Source: Eutreptiella sp. 'Long Island Sound 2002' (lineage: Eukaryota; Euglenozoa; Euglenophyceae; Eutreptiales; Eutreptiaceae). From it: a DNA stretch of 64,000 nucleotides. The notes under the pieces were generated by a model, which saw only the letters and a list, made by a program, of their open reading frames with translations, was not told the origin of the DNA and searched no databases. Location of the stretch: positions 26,294,351 through 26,358,350 of the forward strand of contig OZ038384.1 in NCBI GenBank assembly GCA_964036045.1, given 5' to 3'. Made by a program: the position numbers and the translations under genes. Below, one piece after another: positions 21,879 through 31,424 of this stretch (the first letter of the stretch is position 1; each line of letters begins with the position of its first letter).

Positions 21879-22252
21879 CTAAATTTGAGGCATGTTAATT
21901 CCAACAAAGTGACGCGCACAACGTGAACGTTGGTGCACAACGTGAGCGTTGGTTGGAATCGTTCAACTTGTTCAACCGGGCAGTTGAACATGACTTTAAC
22001 AAATGTTCAATTTGTTGTTTTCATGCAAAAACACTTGATGGTAGCATGTAAATGGGGCCACAATTGCATGTGGAAGAAGACATATACGTGATAGTTCGAT
22101 GAAACCTAGGTAGGCACTCTATGTTGCACAAACATGAGTCGCATTTGTTTCATATGTGTTCAACCGCACACTTGAACGCATCTCGCATACAGTTGAACAC
22201 TCCTTGCATACATGCAACGCACCATGGTATGCATGTAGGACATGTAGAGCAC
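21879..22252 (-). other. D gene 1, intron (374 bp) with two GTTCAACCG clusters
   Basis: Donor AAATAG|GTGCTC and acceptor AAATTTAG|GTACAAG split an Arg codon (phase 2) and restore one frame (MPKN-R-YKNLISWANRR). Clusters lie at about 21959-21990 and 22157-22202. Confidence 0.6.
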
Positions 22253-22500
22253 CTATTTTTCGGCATTTCCAAGTCAAGGATCAACCGGACGGCATCCTTG
22301 GGTGTAAACACCCTTTCCATGACCTTCCGGTCATTGCGTCGACTACGCCGCCCACTACCCATTCTAGTCTTGAGGCGTTCCCATAGTGTACGACCACCCT
22401 TGGATGCGGTGAACAAGTTGACCAAATCACTCATCAATTCATCCGATTGTAATCCAGTGTAGTGATCTGCAATACATTGCTTCAAGTTTGACGTTGGCAT
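22253..22500 (-). CDS. D gene 1, exon 1
   Basis: ATG at 22500 is preferred over the upstream in-frame codon at 22548 because the protein then begins MPTSNLKQCIADHY, with no upstream low-complexity stretch. The exon encodes 82 full codons with a basic patch (MGSGRRSRRNDRKV) of DNA-binding character and ends at a donor whose phase matches exon 2. No separate domain is recognised. Confidence 0.5.
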
Positions 22501-22925
22501 TTTTGATTGTAAAATGAGAGGGATCCTTGCATACAAGTAAGAAACCACAATGGGGAATCTCTTGGTGCTCTAATTTGTTCTTATTGTTACGTTATTTTTG
22601 GTGACACTACCATATTGCACAAAGGTGAAATTAAATATTCTTCAATTCAATGCGTCCTGTATATAGTAAAAAGCGAGCAGGTGGCAACTACTACACACCA
22701 TGTGCATTCCCTTTACCGCCACGTGTTGGCCACCAGGTGCCGGCTCCAGTTTTCATGTATGTGGTCACCACACCGCCACCTGCCCATTGGTAGTAGGTTC
22801 CAGGTTTTAACTGGGTTTTAGGGAACAGCTCAAAACCAAAATTGTGGGACAGGCTACAGTTACCAATTAACCACTGTTGAACGCGTGATCGCGCGAGCAC
22901 GCGCCACCGATTGGCGCGATAGGCC
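22501..22925. other. D gene 1 upstream region
   Basis: About 425 bases between the gene 1 start and the right subterminal array. It is AT-rich next to the start and should contain the gene 1 promoter; no distinct TATA box stands out. Confidence 0.35.
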
Positions 22926-23018
22926 AGTTGAACTGTTCAACCGCGTTCAACCGAGTTCAACTGGGGGGTTGAACAGCAACATGCTGTTCAACTGGGTTCA
23001 ACCGCTGTTCAACCGCTA
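22926..23018. repeat. D right subterminal GTTCAACCG cluster
   Basis: Seven or eight motif copies in both orientations lie just inside the right terminal repeat, matching the arrangement at the left end. Confidence 0.75.
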
Positions 23019-23026
23019 CGCTCAAA

Positions 23027-23050
23027 GGTGTGCAAAAGGGGTCACTAGGG
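23027..23050 (-). repeat. D right terminal inverted repeat
   Basis: Inverted 24 bp copy of 16600-16623, ending CACTAGGG at 23050. The B integrase frame resumes immediately outside. Confidence 0.88.
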
Positions 23051-23897
23051 CTCCGCTTTGAGTTCATGGTCAGCACTGCCCAGGGCACTAGGCGTACCCA
23101 GTCTTTGGTACGCTCCTGTTTCATTAGAATTCTTAGGTTTTGCTCCACCACACGGTTCTGTCTGTCACAGAGAGGGTTAGACGTGTGGGTATAGGGCACA
23201 CCTGTGGTTACCTCCACGTTGAGGGCATTTAGCACTCGTTTGTACCACCAAGTGTCAGTGCAGATGCGTACATCTTCATCAAAGTGCACCTGCTTAGGTG
23301 CTTCATAGGGTTCGAACCATTGTTCGACCAACATTTTCACAGTCTGCTCACCTGTGATTTTCTTATTGCAAGGGAACACACGGGTGAAGCGAGATAGGCC
23401 ACAGGTGACCACTAGGCAACTATCATAGCCGCCGAAGCGTGGTGGGTTGGGGATGAAATCCACATAGAGAAGAGAGTTAGCACAATAGGGTATGGGCAAG
23501 CTGGAAATCAGTCCCCTATCCCTACTGTCCCTCTGCTTGCTGGCATGACAGCCACAAGCATCCACAATGATCTGCATAAGAGACCTCAGTTCAGTCACGG
23601 TTAGACTAGAGTAGAAACACTCACAGAAGAAGTCCACTGAGCGATTAGCGCCGGTGTGACCAGAACTGAAATGGGACCACTGTAGGCACCCATTCAGTCG
23701 TGCCTCAGGCACAACAATACGGTCCTCGTAGAAGAGGTACTGGCTGTTCTTATACCACTAGTGCCCGTCAACCACACGGGGTTCGAGACGAGTGCTGAGG
23801 GTTTGGAGAATTTCTTTATACTCTGACTGATAGTCCGTTAGGCTCCAACCGTCCAGGAATCCAGCAGTGCGCATGGACAGGTCAAGCTGGACATCCA
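23051..23897 (-). pseudogene. Element B integrase core, interrupted
   Basis: The minus-strand frame includes the zinc-binding region (SGHTGANRS ... CGCH), the first catalytic Asp in LLYVDFIPNPPRFGGYD, HFDEDVR at the second position, and NPLCDRQNRVVEQNLRI, where the usual catalytic Glu of ER is Asp. It ends at the D junction after MNSKRS. An in-frame TAG near 23760 and a frame change near 23900 separate it from the RNase H part. Comparison with C2 shows the same domain order, so this is decay of an ordinary integrase. Confidence 0.75.
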
Positions 23898-24613
23898 TAC
23901 GCTAGAATGCCTCTTTGGCGAGGACTCAGAGCTCTCACCTATAAGCGCATCGAAGTTATTGCGCGATATATAGTCAGACAGTTCATTTTTTATACCGGAG
24001 ATATCATGAACTGTCAGCCTGATTTGCCTCAGGTAAGTCCACCACCGCTTTAGTTTTGCCTTCTCTGGTGGTGGGCCCTTTTGAAAAGACTTCACAGGTT
24101 CCTGGTCACACAGCCAGACAATAGGGTTACATCCCAGGAGTCGGGATTGTGACGAAGGAACCAACATACCCGCCAGGAGTTCGTTGTCATAGGTGCTGTA
24201 TTTGGAACGCGCTTGGTTCCATTTCCAATTCCAGTGTCCCAGTGGCACCAGCCGCCACTCACTGGTAGGATAGTCATGTTTCAAAGAACCATCACGGTTC
24301 AGTCCACTAGTAGGATAATGGCAGTGGGTTAGTTCAGCTGGGTTAAGCTCCTGCCATTTGTAGATCGTTCCACCCCCCCCTACATCACTGGCATCAGTGA
24401 TCACGACTATCTCGCCCTTAGGGCGGGGTACTCCCAGGCAGTTGGAAGAGGCAATTTTCTTCTCCAACTCCTGGAAACACCCGTCCTCTGTGGCGGTCCA
24501 CCTCCAGGGAGTAGTTTTCTTGATTAGGTCAGTGAGGGGGGCAGAGGAGTAGGTAAAATTGTGGATGTGACCCGGATAGAAATTATAGGCGCACATAATA
24601 CTCCTCACGTCGT
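23838..24613 (-). pseudogene. Element B reverse transcriptase end and RNase H
   Basis: This segment resumes the B polyprotein to the left of element A with HDVRSIMCAYNFYPGHIHNF (connection region). RNase H follows: ITDASDVGGGG, WLCDQEPVKSF and SDYISRNNFDAL, equivalent to the TDAS, TDH-type and AD-type catalytic sites. The frame is lost near 23900. It is joined in frame to the start codon inside the 3' LTR of element A (24800), giving an open chimeric frame 24800-23838. Confidence 0.85.
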
Positions 24614-24618
24614 GCAGA
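24614..24618. repeat. Target-site duplication of element A, left copy
   Basis: GCAGA here and GTAGA at 34886-34890 differ by one base. They flank A and lie in the B polyprotein codons for GLHDV. Confidence 0.8.
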
Positions 24619-25099
24619 TGTAACCGCTGCATAGCGGCGGATCTTTCTTGTAATTGCGAAGCCTGTAGCCTTGATGCCCCAGGGGTCGTAACGCCCGAAA
24701 CTGCCCCTGATATCTCCGAACCCAACTGACCCTCTTCAGACCCATATCCAGCCTCTGTGAGCGACATATGCGAAGCACTTGTAAGTCCTTTGAACTCCAT
24801 GGTGGAATATGAATAGTCAGAAAACCCGGTCTACAAAAATGGAGCAGACATAGAATCTCATTGTGCATCCATCGCACATAATGACTCAACGTGAAATCAT
24901 TCGAAATAATTTAAATAAATCCGATTGGGAAATCACGAAAGACAAATGCGACTCGACGCGCGCTCACAGGCGACATCTGGCGGCGAACGGAAAACATGAA
25001 AACAAGCGGAAAATTTACTGCACTATTGTACATCTGAGAATCATTGAAATTCGGATCCCATTGATGTATAAATTGAGTGCTGTCACTGCTGCCGTTACA
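24619..25099 (-). repeat. Element A 3' LTR (481 bp)
   Basis: On the minus strand it runs TGTAACGG...CGGTTACA. It contains ATG at 24800, equivalent to the gag start in the 5' LTR, and the 60-codon frame exits into element B. Confidence 0.95.
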
Positions 25100-25110
25100 C
25101 TCCCCCTCTG
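25100..25110 (-). promoter_or_regulatory. Polypurine tract of element A
   Basis: The minus strand reads CAGAGGGGGAG directly before the 3' LTR; the same tract is at 4779-4788 in A'. Confidence 0.85.
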
Positions 25111-26444
25111 AAAACATACGCCAGTATGTCAGGCTGGGTCAGGTGAAGTGAAAGAAACGGCAAAAGTGACCAAAAACCGACTAATCTGTGACAAAATGCA
25201 CGAAAATGAGCTGAATTGAGCAAAATTGTGCTGAGATCTGTGTTTCGCGATGGCCATCAACTTGAATGAAACGTATAGGTACCTTAGGGCACACAGCAAT
25301 AGCTTCGATCAAGCTCGAAAAATCGAAAATTGAAAGTCTGAGTGAAGAATGTACACGCATGATCAAGATCCATGATCCATGATAAAATCAGGATCTGACA
25401 TCCCACTGCCAGAAAACAGAAAACGAGTGTCGCCATGTCGTCGAGCGTCCAAAAAATAGGGTATCCCTTCATGGAGTCCAAGATATGTGAAACTTGTCGG
25501 TGTCATTTGCAGTCATGAGACCAGATGCCAGATTATGGTACAAAATGTGACTGAATTGGGACCAAAGTCAGTGAATCGCACACGGATTGACGACAGCAAA
25601 GTCTACAGCAAGCCAATATAGGTCCAATTCATTGTCGATAGATACTGCGTGTTGTGGTGAACGGAAATCCAGTTCTCATTCATAGCCAATCCAGGTCAAA
25701 TCCTCATGATGATGATGATTCCCATGATGGAAATTCAATCATGTCAGTAATGACAGCCAAGAAAACCCAGTGAGTGATCACCACACTGTCAGTATTGTCT
25801 CCAGGGCTTCATGTTTAATCCAGTATGAGCCAGAAGGGGTAATTGACTCATTATAGTCCCAGAATGTATAAGCATCCAATGCTTGGTACCAGGGATTTGC
25901 CAAATTTGAGCTGATTCTGAGGGGGATTCCAACACAATCCACAGATGAGCAGCGAGTCGACACAAGTAAGAACACCATCGTCCTCACTTGGTCCTAATGA
26001 GCCCTTTGACAGCGGTCGATTGGAAAACAAACCAACAGTCTCAATGTAAGAGCTGATTGAAAAAACATTCCCAGCAGATCCGTCAAACACATGAACTGCA
26101 TCAGACTCAGTCATGTGCCAGAATCTCTGAAATGAGCACGAACTCGAACGAGTCCTTCCCAAGGCGAGTAGAGGGGAACAGTCAACAGCACAACACGAGA
26201 GTCTCATCGTGGTTGAGGATAAAGGCCTTTCGGAGCTTGCGATGGGAATCATCTACAATGAAGCACATGATTCACATGATGACCATGATGAGAATGATGG
26301 ACATGATGACCAGGATGATCCCAGAATGTCCCATCATCTGTTCATCGAACCACATAGACGATGCGCCAGGACTGTTTTGTCTCAATGCCAAGGGTATATG
26401 TAGACCGTAAATCTTTTCGAAAGTTTCGGCGACCCAAATTCTGA
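25111..26444 (-). other. Element A 3' region between pol and LTR
   Basis: This 1.33 kb is uninterrupted here and serves as the reference that dates M1 in A'. It has GAT-rich and ATCATC-type simple repeats near 25700-25725 and 26265-26320 and contains the ORF at 25851-26252. Confidence 0.8.
25851..26252 (-). CDS. Conserved 133-residue ORF downstream of pol (A copy)
   Basis: Counterpart of the + strand ORF at 721-1122: identical length, start MIPI and end GCLYILGL. No domain is recognised. Its persistence without stop or frameshift in two copies, while element A gag-pol has four stops, is suggestive. The amino-acid differences are numerous, however, and another frame is also partly open. Confidence 0.3.
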   Translation of the reverse strand: MIPIASSERPLSSTTMRLSCCAVDCSPLLALGRTRSSSCSFQRFWHMTESDAVHVFDGSAGNVFSISSYIETVGLFSNRPLSKGSLGPSEDDGVLTCVDSLLICGLCWNPPQNQLKFGKSLVPSIGCLYILGL

Positions 26445-29400
26445 TCAGATCTTGTCCCGAATGGATTCTGCCACGATTGGAGCTTCTTCCTGTGCTTGTA
26501 AGTCTTCCTTGGTGACACAATCTTTGATCAGCGAGAGCTCACGGTCAATCTCAGGGTGCTTCTTCAGGAACTTGATGAAAGTGTCCGTATACCCATGGAT
26601 AAAGGTTGAAGCTGGCTCCAATTTGTCTTCTTCTGGACCGAATCCTTTCCATCTGCACAGAACGTACCACTTGTCTCGAGCATTTTTCTTGTAATCAAGG
26701 ATCTTCTCCAACTCGAAACTGCTGGTGACCATCTTCCTGTCGCTCAGGTACTTCGAAGTCCAATAGAGAGGCTTGAACTTTCCTTTGGGGCAGGGTACTT
26801 CGGCCTTCAAACGGTCCCGATGTACTTCTTGATGTCTGCCAGGTTCAACCTCAAGGTTGACTGTAGTCTCACTTAGTTCACCACTGACTTGGAATGGGCC
26901 TTCCCACAAAGGTAACAATTTGTTGTCTTCCTTCAGGGTCTCGTCCGACTTACGAAGCCAAACTTGCTGGCCTTTCTCGAAGGGTTTTCCTTGTGTTCTC
27001 GACTGATTTTTGAATTTCAACCAATCTGCTTGACTCTCCACTTTGGCTTGGATCCACGTGGACTCTAAATCCTTGATCCTCTCAAACCATTGTGAGGCGT
27101 CGTAGCACTGCCTTGGATGATACATCACTGGTCCTGAACCCATCTTCTCACGACCAAAAACAAGCTCATTTGGACTTAATCCAGTGTAATTCTTGGTCCG
27201 ATGGTATCTCCTCAAGACACAGTAAATTGTCTCCAACCAATTGTAGTCTTTTTCAGTCGCCAGGAATTTTCTCAGAATGTTGATAAGAATTCTTCCAGCG
27301 CGTTCAGCAGGGAGAGCTCGATGGTCGTAGACTCGGGCAAGAAGATGATGAACTCCCAATAGAGCACACTTGTTCTCCCACCAAGTCCCAACGAACTCCT
27401 TCCCACTGTCCGTCAGAATTTCACTGGGAACATCCCAGTTACTCATCCACTGACTTGGAGTCCACTTGGCAGCCATTTCAGAGGTGAGATGCTTCGTGTT
27501 GCAAGGGAGGACCTGGATGTAGCCACTGTGGCGGTCTTGAATTAACAAAACCCCATCAATTGGCTTCCTCGTGTAGAGACATTCCTCTTGGATTTGTCCC
27601 AACTCGAAGACATCCGCCGTCACCTTGTCGAAAAACCTCTCAGGAATTGGCAGTCCCTTCAATAATCCTTCTGCCTTTTGATTCTTGGGGATGTTCGTCT
27701 GACATTGCTTGCATCCTTTGGCAACTCGCTCACAGGCACTCTTGAGGTCCCGTGTGTACACTCTGTGTCGTAGTTCCTGCTCCAGAACACGGGAGTGTCC
27801 GTGGGATGTCTCATTCCGATGCCAATGTTTGACATATTGGTCAATTAGACAATCAGGAGCACAAATCCGTCCTTGCCAAAATAACTTGTCGCCTTGGATC
27901 TTGAAATCAGACGTCTCTTCAGAGTCGTAAGGCTTGTCTTCTTTCAACCTGTGGTATACAGACCCAAAGAACCTGTCCTCCTTGTACCTCTTCGTCCAAT
28001 CCACATAGAGGAAGGAAGTTTCCTTGTCCTTTTGTTGTGGAGGGAGCGTGGATTTCGCCTTGGATCTTGTCACTGGAAACACATTCAGGAGCGGCAGCGA
28101 CGACTCAGAGTCAGAGTTAACCCTTTCAGTCTGATCTGCCTTGGTAATCTCCTTGCATCTGACCAATTCAACCTTCATCCAATTCTTAATCGAACATTGG
28201 AGACAATGTTTCTTGATCAGTGCTTGTTCCTCCTTATCAAACTCGATCACTTCGAATTTATCCGTCGCTGTCCCATGAAAACTCACTTCAGAGTAAGCCT
28301 CTGAGGCTGGGTAGGCCCAGCGACTCAGGGCGTCCGCCACTGTATTGTAGCGCCCTGGAATGTAAGTCACGTGGAGGTCAAATCTGCTGAGAGTTTCATG
28401 CCAACGGCCTCTCCTCCCAGCTGGTCCACCAGGGGTATCCACATGTTCTGTCCTCCAGCTCTCCAGTGACTTGTGGTCAGTCAGTACCTCAACGCGATGG
28501 CCCAAGATCCAACCTTCATAACGCCGTAAGGCACAAAGGATTGCGTAGGCTTCTTGTTCCCTTGGACTCCAATTTCGCTGTCTTGTTGTAAGCTCGCAAG
28601 ACCAGAAAGCCAGAGGATGATGGTGACCTTCGTCATCGACTTGTTCGATCGTAGCACCAATGGCGTAACGACTGGCGTCTGTACGAATATAAAAAGGTCT
28701 TCCATCCAACCACGGAGTCTTTAATGTAACCACATTTGCCAGTGCTTCCTTGAGACCAGTGAATGCCTCTTCACATTCTGGCGTCCACTTGAGCTTGACT
28801 TGAGATCCCTTCTTTCCTTCTATTTTGCCAACCTTGAGTAACTCTGTCGATGGACCAGAGAAGTTGGCGTAAAGGGGAAGGAACTCGTGGTAATAATTGC
28901 AGCAGCCTAAAAAGGCACGAAGCTGCGTGATGGTTTTAGGCCTTTCCCCATAGCTGCAGGGCAGCCATTTTCCCAGGGGCTGGTCTTCTTGTCCCATCTC
29001 CAAGACAGAACCACAAAACTCCACACTCTGGAGGAACATTTTGCCCTTCTTGGGTCCACACACGAGCTTCTCTTGTCGAAGGACTTTGAGAACTTTGCGG
29101 ACTTGTTCTTCGTGCAACTTCAGGCACTCATCAAAGTTTTTTCCCAACGGCGTGGCAATCAGAAGGTCGTCAATGTAGATGCTGCAGAATTCTTGTAAAT
29201 CCAGAGACTTGTGCTTCTGGAATAAAATAGTCTCCATCATTTTCTGGAACATCGACGGCGCATTCTTCAGACCCATCGTCAGTACAGTCCACTGGACAGT
29301 GCCACAGGGCGTGCACATTGCCGTCAAATGCCTATCCTCCTTTCGAAGTGGCATTTGGTGAAAGCCATGGCGCAAATCCAACACAGTAAAGAGCTTACCT

Positions 29401-30287
29401 TTGGCTCTCGCGGCGATCTCCTTCTCGATTAAAGGAAGGGGATGCGCGTCAGCTACCGTGGCGGCATTCAGAGCTCTGTAATACACCACTAGACGCCAAG
29501 CATCTATGCTGGATTGGTCAGCAGGTGGGGGCTTTGGCACAGTAAATGGTGCTGAACACCACTCAGAACTCATGCAGCCCTCCAACCAACCGAACTCATA
29601 AAGATTGCGCTCAATAATCTTTCGCAGGGCATCTGCTTTGGTGCCGTGAAGGTAGAATGGACGTTGTTTGTGCACCTTTGAGCCTTGGATTATCTCAATC
29701 TTGGCTCCCCCATTTTCACATCGAATTGGGGGGTTTTTCCACAACTTCCCACTCAGGACGTCATCTTTATAATCTTCGAACGCTGCGTCCCTTCTTGCAG
29801 ATATCTTGTCTCTGTCCACCTGATTCCCACATTTAATCACCGACATTATGTCCACCAATTTGCGAATTGTTGGTCGTGGTCTCATATTCTTGGCCACTTC
29901 ATTCCAAACTTCTTCGTCGCATTGTTGGCGGATGAAGCTCACCTGAGCTCGCTCCTCTGTGGGATCCCACCAATTAATGGGGTCCACAAATGTCTTGAAG
30001 GGATGGTCGGACAAATTCAGCTGCATTCCTGTCAACTCAGGTGAAAATCTTGGAAATTTGTCGTCATTCTTGCTTGAAATCTTGACATTTTTGGCTTGAT
30101 TCTTGTCTGATGGGGACGAATTGGAATGGATGGAGGCGTTCTCTTGAGGTACGCCGATTGTCCTTCCCTCCTTCCGCGACGATACGTCGGGATTCCGCTC
30201 TCGATCGTCTCGATCCACCTCAATTTCGTCGATTCTTGAGGAATTTGAGATGACCTCTTCTGTTCCCATTCCACTGTCATCTCGCCA
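26445..30287 (-). CDS. Element A pol: reverse transcriptase, RNase H, integrase, chromodomain
   Basis: Open from the TAG at 30288 to 26445; the first ATG is at 30269 (1274 residues counted from there). The reverse transcriptase has WRLVVYYRALN near 259 and the YIDD catalytic box at 365-368. RNase H shows RTDASRYAIGA (530-533 TDAS), TDHKSL near 597 and ADALSRW near 645. Integrase has an H2C2 zinc region (CKQC at 853-856) and a DDE set: Asp of TADVFELG (887), Asp of LTDSGKEF (954) and Glu of PAERAGRI (989). A GPF segment and a chromodomain (about 1184-1226) follow, with Leu replacing the Trp of the DKWEP site. It copies, processes and integrates element DNA. Confidence 0.93.
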   Translation of the reverse strand, partial: WRDDSGMGTEEVISNSSRIDEIEVDRDDRERNPDVSSRKEGRTIGVPQENASIHSNSSPSDKNQAKNVKISSKNDDKFPRFSPELTGMQLNLSDHPFKTFVDPINWWDPTEERAQVSFIRQQCDEEVWNEVAKNMRPRPTIRKLVDIMSVIKCGNQVDRDKISARRDAAFEDYKDDVLSGKLWKNPPIRCENGGAKIEIIQGSKVHKQRPFYLHGTKADALRKIIERNLYEFGWLEGCMSSEWCSAPFTVPKPPPADQSSIDAWRLVVYYRALNAATVADAHPLPLIEKEIAARAKGKLFTVLDLRHGFHQMPLRKEDRHLTAMCTPCGTVQWTVLTMGLKNAPSMFQKMMETILFQKHKSLDLQEFCSIYIDDLLIATPLGKNFDECLKLHEEQVRKVLKVLRQEKLVCGPKKGKMFLQSVEFCGSVLEMGQEDQPLGKWLPCSYGERPKTITQLRAFLGCCNYYHEFLPLYANFSGPSTELLKVGKIEGKKGSQVKLKWTPECEEAFTGLKEALANVVTLKTPWLDGRPFYIRTDASRYAIGATIEQVDDEGHHHPLAFWSCELTTRQRNWSPREQEAYAILCALRRYEGWILGHRVEVLTDHKSLESWRTEHVDTPGGPAGRRGRWHETLSRFDLHVTYIPGRYNTVADALSRWAYPASEAYSEVSFHGTATDKFEVIEFDKEEQALIKKHCLQCSIKNWMKVELVRCKEITKADQTERVNSDSESSLPLLNVFPVTRSKAKSTLPPQQKDKETSFLYVDWTKRYKEDRFFGSVYHRLKEDKPYDSEETSDFKIQGDKLFWQGRICAPDCLIDQYVKHWHRNETSHGHSRVLEQELRHRVYTRDLKSACERVAKGCKQCQTNIPKNQKAEGLLKGLPIPERFFDKVTADVFELGQIQEECLYTRKPIDGVLLIQDRHSGYIQVLPCNTKHLTSEMAAKWTPSQWMSNWDVPSEILTDSGKEFVGTWWENKCALLGVHHLLARVYDHRALPAERAGRILINILRKFLATEKDYNWLETIYCVLRRYHRTKNYTGLSPNELVFGREKMGSGPVMYHPRQCYDASQWFERIKDLESTWIQAKVESQADWLKFKNQSRTQGKPFEKGQQVWLRKSDETLKEDNKLLPLWEGPFQVSGELSETTVNLEVEPGRHQEVHRDRLKAEVPCPKGKFKPLYWTSKYLSDRKMVTSSFELEKILDYKKNARDKWYVLCRWKGFGPEEDKLEPASTFIHGYTDTFIKFLKKHPEIDRELSLIKDCVTKEDLQAQEEAPIVAESIRDKI

Positions 30288-31421
30288 CTAATCTCCCAGA
30301 TTCCCGTCAACTAAGCACGCCAACGTGCTCCACGAACGCTGTGGCAAAGGCTTGCCATTGTCTTCGCAATACAGCTTCACTCCCTTGTGAGGTAGCTCGA
30401 CAATGTCGATTGAAATGTCCATAATGTCCTTGAACCACTCTTGTCTTGGCCAATTTGGGACAATCAAAATCGCCTTTGCGCCGGATTGCTTCAGCTTCTG
30501 CACCACACGAGGAAAAACGTCGAAGGGCGGATTGATCCACAAAGGTTCAGACCAGTCCTCACTCCAGGCATCGTCGTAGATCTTTGAAAATCTTTTATTT
30601 CTGTTGTTTGCAAAGGCATCAACTTGAGGACGAAAATTGTGGTTCTTTTCGAAGTAATCCACCAAAATGTCCCGCCATTTGTCGACTACACGATAGCAAA
30701 CTGACTTCCACTTCTTGCAGTTCAATGATTCCACCTTTCCTACGTCCAATTCTTCTTGATTCCTTGTCCATTCCTGCCCATCTTGCTGAATATGCAGCTT
30801 ATTTCGCTCCTTGAATTGGTGTATACTCTTGGTGTATGGGTGCAGATAATACAGGTCTGACGGGTCGCTGGTCGACGGATCCTGGAGGAAGCATGTCCTG
30901 TGTCCCATGGGCGACACACGGTGAGCGTGAAGCCATGGTTGACCCAGGAATAAATCATACTTTATGGTGGCTTCATAGAATTTTCCAGAAAACCACTCCT
31001 CCGTCATTGTCTCCTCCACGCTCCAGACAGATTGTTTCACCAATCTGACCGCCAACTCTGCCTCTCTGTCGCCATCTTCAAGGCGATGTCCCCTCACTCC
31101 CTCCAGCTGGACAAGTGTCGAGGACATCTTCACCTCGTCCTCCTGCAGAAAGCCTCTCCTCACCACATTGACCTCTGAACCATTGTCAATCAGACATTTG
31201 GCAAGTTTAACCTTACCATCTGTCGTCCTGACGTGGATCCAGCAGACAAACTGGCGCTGCTTGCCCCGCCAGACAGCGCTGAGGACCCAGGCAGGGTAAA
31301 GGAGGCCGGAGGAACGCGCCAGCCGATCCCAGCAGCGTCCATCCACCGCCCCAACTACCCTGATGGGCTTTGTTTCCTGCCACTCAACCCCAGTGTTGGG
31401 AATTGGGTCAAGTTGGCTTCC
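30288..31421 (-). CDS. Element A protease and adenine-methylase-like domain
   Basis: This segment is in frame with gag across the TAG at 31422 and ends at a TAG at 30288. The only in-frame initiator-type codon is a GTG at 31346, so entry by readthrough from gag is more natural. The aspartic protease site reads CLIDNGSEVNVV, with DNG in place of DTG/DSG. About 190 residues further come VDAFANNRNKRF, PLWINPPFDVF and LIVPNWPRQEWF, the block found in DAM-like methylase domains of some retroelements (NPPF is the motif IV type signature of N6-adenine methylases). Whether it methylates DNA is unknown; no clear S-adenosylmethionine motif was found. Confidence 0.8.
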   Translation of the reverse strand, partial: GSQLDPIPNTGVEWQETKPIRVVGAVDGRCWDRLARSSGLLYPAWVLSAVWRGKQRQFVCWIHVRTTDGKVKLAKCLIDNGSEVNVVRRGFLQEDEVKMSSTLVQLEGVRGHRLEDGDREAELAVRLVKQSVWSVEETMTEEWFSGKFYEATIKYDLFLGQPWLHAHRVSPMGHRTCFLQDPSTSDPSDLYYLHPYTKSIHQFKERNKLHIQQDGQEWTRNQEELDVGKVESLNCKKWKSVCYRVVDKWRDILVDYFEKNHNFRPQVDAFANNRNKRFSKIYDDAWSEDWSEPLWINPPFDVFPRVVQKLKQSGAKAILIVPNWPRQEWFKDIMDISIDIVELPHKGVKLYCEDNGKPLPQRSWSTLACLVDGNLGD

Positions 31422-31424
31422 CTA
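31422..31424 (-). promoter_or_regulatory. Gag/protease junction stop, TAG GGA context (element A)
   Basis: A single in-frame TAG followed by GGA separates the nucleocapsid-like end of gag from protease. Elements B (37503-37505) and C1 (55261-55263) have one in-frame stop at the same position. TAG with 3' GGA is the context used by gammaretroviral gag-pol readthrough. Confidence 0.6.

Larger units (their letters stand above)
16600..23050 (-). mobile_element. Element D: 6.45 kb DNA transposon with two split genes and dispersed GTTCAACCG arrays
   Basis: It is bounded by perfect 24 bp inverted repeats (16600-16623 and 23027-23050; outer end CCCTAGTGACCCC). It sits in the integrase of element B, whose reading frame resumes across it. 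The flanks give a 2-4 bp duplication (CT, GCT or GCTC depending on where the ends are drawn). The minus strand carries a transposase-like gene with one intron and a second gene with two introns. Arrays of GTTCAACCG/CGGTTGAAC occupy all the introns, the spacer between the genes and both subterminal regions. The short duplication, two genes and subterminal repeats recall the CMC (En/Spm-like) plan, but the termini are not CACTA. Confidence 0.8.

Noticed and set aside
16600-23050. GTTCAACCG arrays as a CRISPR array
   Set aside because: Motif copies are 9-10 bp, in both orientations, without unique spacers of constant length, in a eukaryotic transposon.
16600-23050. Element D as a classical CACTA transposon
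   Set aside because: CACTA appears near the ends but reads inward-to-outward; the outermost bases are CCCTAG, and the transposase motifs are not the standard plant Transposase_21 pattern.
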